Assembly (NCBI GenBank): GCA_003342815.1
Contig: PTEX01000032.1
Location: 1,177,882-1,241,881, forward strand
Reading direction: 5' to 3'
DNA length: 64,000 bases
DNA from: Eudromia elegans
Lineage: Eukaryota > Chordata > Aves > Tinamiformes > Tinamidae
The notes beneath the pieces were generated by a model that saw nothing but the letters and a program-made list of their open reading frames with translations, was not told where the DNA came from and made no database searches. The translations under genes were made by a program, and so were the position numbers. Of the stretch, positions 60,701-64,000 are shown piece by piece (the first letter of the stretch is position 1; the number at the start of each line of letters is the position of its first letter).

Positions 60701-63700
60701 TAATTAAAGGCAGGATGTGCTCCTGGCTAGCTCGTAGCAACTCTGAAACGGAATGCACTCAGGCACTCAGGTGTATTCCTGCCGCTCACTCCTCTGGTTT
60801 ATGCACTCTGTTATATAATAACTTGCATTTGTGGTGTAAATGTTCAGTTAATTTGAAAGGGGAAAGAGTCAGTTACTTCCAGTCACTAACCTGGAAGGCT
60901 GCTCAGGATCTTCTGATTTCTGCTCGTGCCAAAGATTCACTGGTAAGTGTTGAGAAGCCTTAAGCTTTTCTCTTCCTGTTAAATTTAGTGAGAAAAATAA
61001 AGTCATGAGCATGCAGGGGTTAATTAGTTACCACCAGATTTTCAGAAATGCTAAGCAAATTCTAGCTCATTGCTGGCACTGCACATCTTCGAAAATCAGC
61101 CTGCATAGTGTTATATTTTGCAGTTCATAATAGTTAATACTGTTCCTAAATTCTAAATCCACCTGTGTCATCTAACAAAAGCTCTGGGTATGTAACAGTA
61201 CATAGTCTGAGCTAGCTATTGTTTGAACTAGTATTTGAGCCCCCAATACACAAGCATCTAGAACGGTATGTGAACAACGGACACTAACTGAATTGGTCCC
61301 ATTGCTGGTCCCTCCAGCACTTTTAGTCCTCTGCAGCCTTTCATTATCCTTGAATTAACAGAAGATTTTCAGAAGATTCATAAATGCCAAATGCAGAAAG
61401 AATAAAACTTAATACCCGTGATTGCATTTGTTCTAGCAGCAGCATTGGGACTATTTACCTGTGACTCCCGAGGACAGGCACTGCTCTCAACCCCATAAGT
61501 CCAGCTTCCCACTTTTCGCCTTCTACACAAGATTGTACCAGCCCACACCAAAACATCTGCTATGTGCTTCTCTCGGGTAGCCATTCCCCTTGCATTACTC
61601 ACCAAGGCTGGACAAAACAGAAAAAAAAAATAACTGTAGAACCATTAGCATTGCTACTTTTTCATCAAAAATGCAATGGCAATGTTGGGGGAAAAAAAAA
61701 ATTCAGTTCTCTAGTTTGCCCCAAAAACACCACAGTAATAAAAAATGCCAGCAACATAAAACATCTAGACACCTCAAGCTCATGAGTGTGTTCTGGCTGC
61801 TATGGCTATTTTGTGGGTGAAATTAATTCCTTTTTAGGGGCCAGTCCAAGGCCTTTGTCCCATTCAGCTCTTCCCAATGGATCCCCACAGCAGGCAGAGA
61901 GCTCTTTGCTCAGGATTGCATTTCACCACATGCATATCAGATGGACAGGATTCAAAGGAAGAGACTGAAGGGGAATTTTCTTCCAAGCTCTGTGACATGT
62001 AAAAACACCCAACCTATCAAGAAAGGCATGAAAAAAACAATAGAGAAACCAAAAGTATAAGGGCGGAATAAAGATATCCTTTGGGATAAGGCAATGGAAC
62101 ATGTGTGGGTGGAAAAACACACAGGAGAGATATGGAAAGTATTCAAAGAGAAATTACTGTATGCCCAATGGTTATGTGTGCCATTGAGCTATAAATACTT
62201 CAGGACTGGAGATGAGGATGCAATTTATACAAGGAAGTGGAATAAAAGTCCTGTGATGTGAGAAAAAGTGCTTTAAATTGATACATTTGAGGTGGAGAAT
62301 GGAAGAAAAAAGAAGAAAACCAGGCCAAATAATGAAGACAGCGCGTGCAAAGCTGTGCTCTCTTAATCCATGTGCTGTTTTCTCAGTGGGCACGTTGATT
62401 AAAACAGTGCTCTTGGCAGTGCTGGTGTCTGTTTGGAATGGGCATCCGTTCAGAGCGGGGCTGCCTTGATCCTGCGCACAACATGAGCCGGGGATCCGCT
62501 GATGGGGCTGGTTTAGAGTGACCCCCCCCAAGAACAACCCTCTTCAAACCTCCTTGTGTCCTCGCGTCTCTCCTCTTGCCTCTCACACTGTCTTAGACTA
62601 GAAATCCGTTGGGATTCTGACTGTTTTTCTGTTTGTACAGCACCAAAGTGCCCCAGTTCCGAAACACGCACCGAGCCCTAGCAATGCTAGGGATGACAAC
62701 ACCAATCCCAAAACGAGCTGTTACCTCCAATAATGACGTACATTTGTTCCTCTTTGTCCACAATCACATCTACCTATTGACATTTATAAGTGCAGATATT
62801 TCACACCCAGAGGTGACAGATGTGACTATACAATAAAACATTGCAAATCCTGTAACAACCGCTGCGCATTGGAGAACCATCCACAAGAGCTATGGCCACA
62901 GGTGGGAAGAGCTTCCAGCAAGGGCAATTAGCTGTGTGTTTCCTGAAGGAAGGTGGACTCCCCAGGACAGAACTCATCTCACCTGACTTCAGTTATTTAA
63001 AAGTTAGTTGCTTATTCTAAGCTAATCATTAAACCTCTTTTAGAAAGGTCCCTAGCCCAGAAGATTGCACCGAAGGGCCCATCTCTCACCAAGAGCAGCT
63101 TGTTGGAGGCGTCGTGGGTGACTTAAAACTCACTGCAGCCACTTCTGTTTCCCATAAGGTTGGATAGGCTGTTAGCAAAATTTGGTGATGAGAGGAGAGA
63201 GCAGAGGGGTTGAAAACAGTTTGAAGAAAGGGTTAAAAAACACCTTTAACTCATTGCATCAATCTGTCATGAGCAGCCCTACGCTTTGGCTCTGTACAAG
63301 TTCATCCTGAAGGGAGGATGCCTCTGCCACGCTGTCATTTCATGCCTGGCACGTACTTTTGCTCTTTTTAACCCTATAGCAACTGCTGAGTGAAACAAGC
63401 CCTCCCTACACAATAGTATGAATCATCCTCAATCATAGTTTTTCTCCCCCTCCCTGAGAAGTGGGGACAAGAAAGCTGAGCGCGGTGGCAGGTCCCCGCT
63501 GCAGAACCTGATGAGTTTCTCTGCTGCCCTACTTGCTTTCCTGTAATTACATAAGCAACATTTGCTTGACTCTTACTTTCTCATTTCCTTGCCTTGTTTT
63601 CTGTCTGATTTTTAGGACGCGCTTTTACTCGAGTTACACTGACCTCCTTTGAGAGAGAAAATAACATATTTTCTGACTAAAGCTTATCTTTGATAAGCTG

Positions 63701-64000
63701 GCACACTTGCTGCCCAAGTCAATAGTTAGACTTGGGAATTCTTTTAATTATAGAAGTGACCACTCTAATCAGTAGTGAAACCCAACAGCCCCTATAACAG
63801 AGAAGCAGCTACTCAGAGCCGTAGACCACCAGCAAGCAGCACAGACACCCATGGAAAGCATCACGGTGATTTTTCTTTCATCATGGTGATTTTTTTCACT
63901 CTCCTTAGTTGGCACCAAGCAAGTTGGCACCAACTCTGACACCTGCAAGGCTGAAAACTGCACAATAGGTGTCCCTGGAAAATAGCTGCCCAAATCAATG

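Larger units (their letters stand above)
52636..64000. other. upstream flank, no gene recognised
   Basis: About 11 kb with no supported coding exon or RNA gene. It holds an A35 run (53675-53709), a T-run (53599-53611), a two-copy 19-mer (54723-54760), short A-runs and a CACGTG at 59153-59158. Base composition is AT-rich and even. In mammals the next gene on this side is PDCL3, far away, so intergenic DNA is expected. Confidence 0.6.

Overview
The window is vertebrate nuclear DNA, almost certainly from a bird. The evidence is a single multi-exon gene with GT-AG introns, a 3'-terminal CR1 LINE fragment ending in the typical TTCTGTGAT repeats, and otherwise very sparse interspersed repeats. I cannot name the species.

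One gene fills the left two thirds on the minus strand: NPAS2, the neuronal PAS domain protein 2, a paralogue of CLOCK. I placed 19 coding exons by hand between 25110 (ATG) and 2540 (stop). Every junction is GT-AG and the phases agree. The exons sum to 2397 nt, which is 798 codons plus a stop, close to the 824 residues of human NPAS2. Order along the protein: basic helix-loop-helix (about 10-63), PAS-A (about 84-200), PAS-B with its C-terminal PAC part (about 240-354), a Ser-rich linker, a coiled coil matching CLOCK exon 19 (489-541), and a Gln/Pro-rich tail ending at 798. The 3' UTR runs left from 2539 to a poly(A) signal at 1595-1600. A probable noncoding exon 1 lies in a CpG island around 44000-45000. 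That island is broken by a 308-base run of N (44550-44857), so the transcription start cannot be read. Intron 1 is about 19 kb.

Left of the poly(A) site (1-1570) is downstream DNA with an AT/TG microsatellite and a 234-base uninterrupted homopurine minisatellite. Right of the CpG island (45000-64000) I see no convincing protein gene. That flank holds one CR1 fragment, one ancient MIR-like SINE, a few homopolymers and short tandem repeats, and AT-rich blocks that could be conserved regulatory DNA.

NPAS2 pairs with BMAL1 to drive E-box genes in the circadian clock. The most interesting observations are an altered, longer bHLH loop, a possible 20-codon upstream reading frame ending 8 nt before the NPAS2 ATG, a frame-neutral exon equivalent to the one lost in the mouse Clock mutant, and conservation of both reported haem-ligand histidines of PAS-A. 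I found no evidence of a wholly new biological system.
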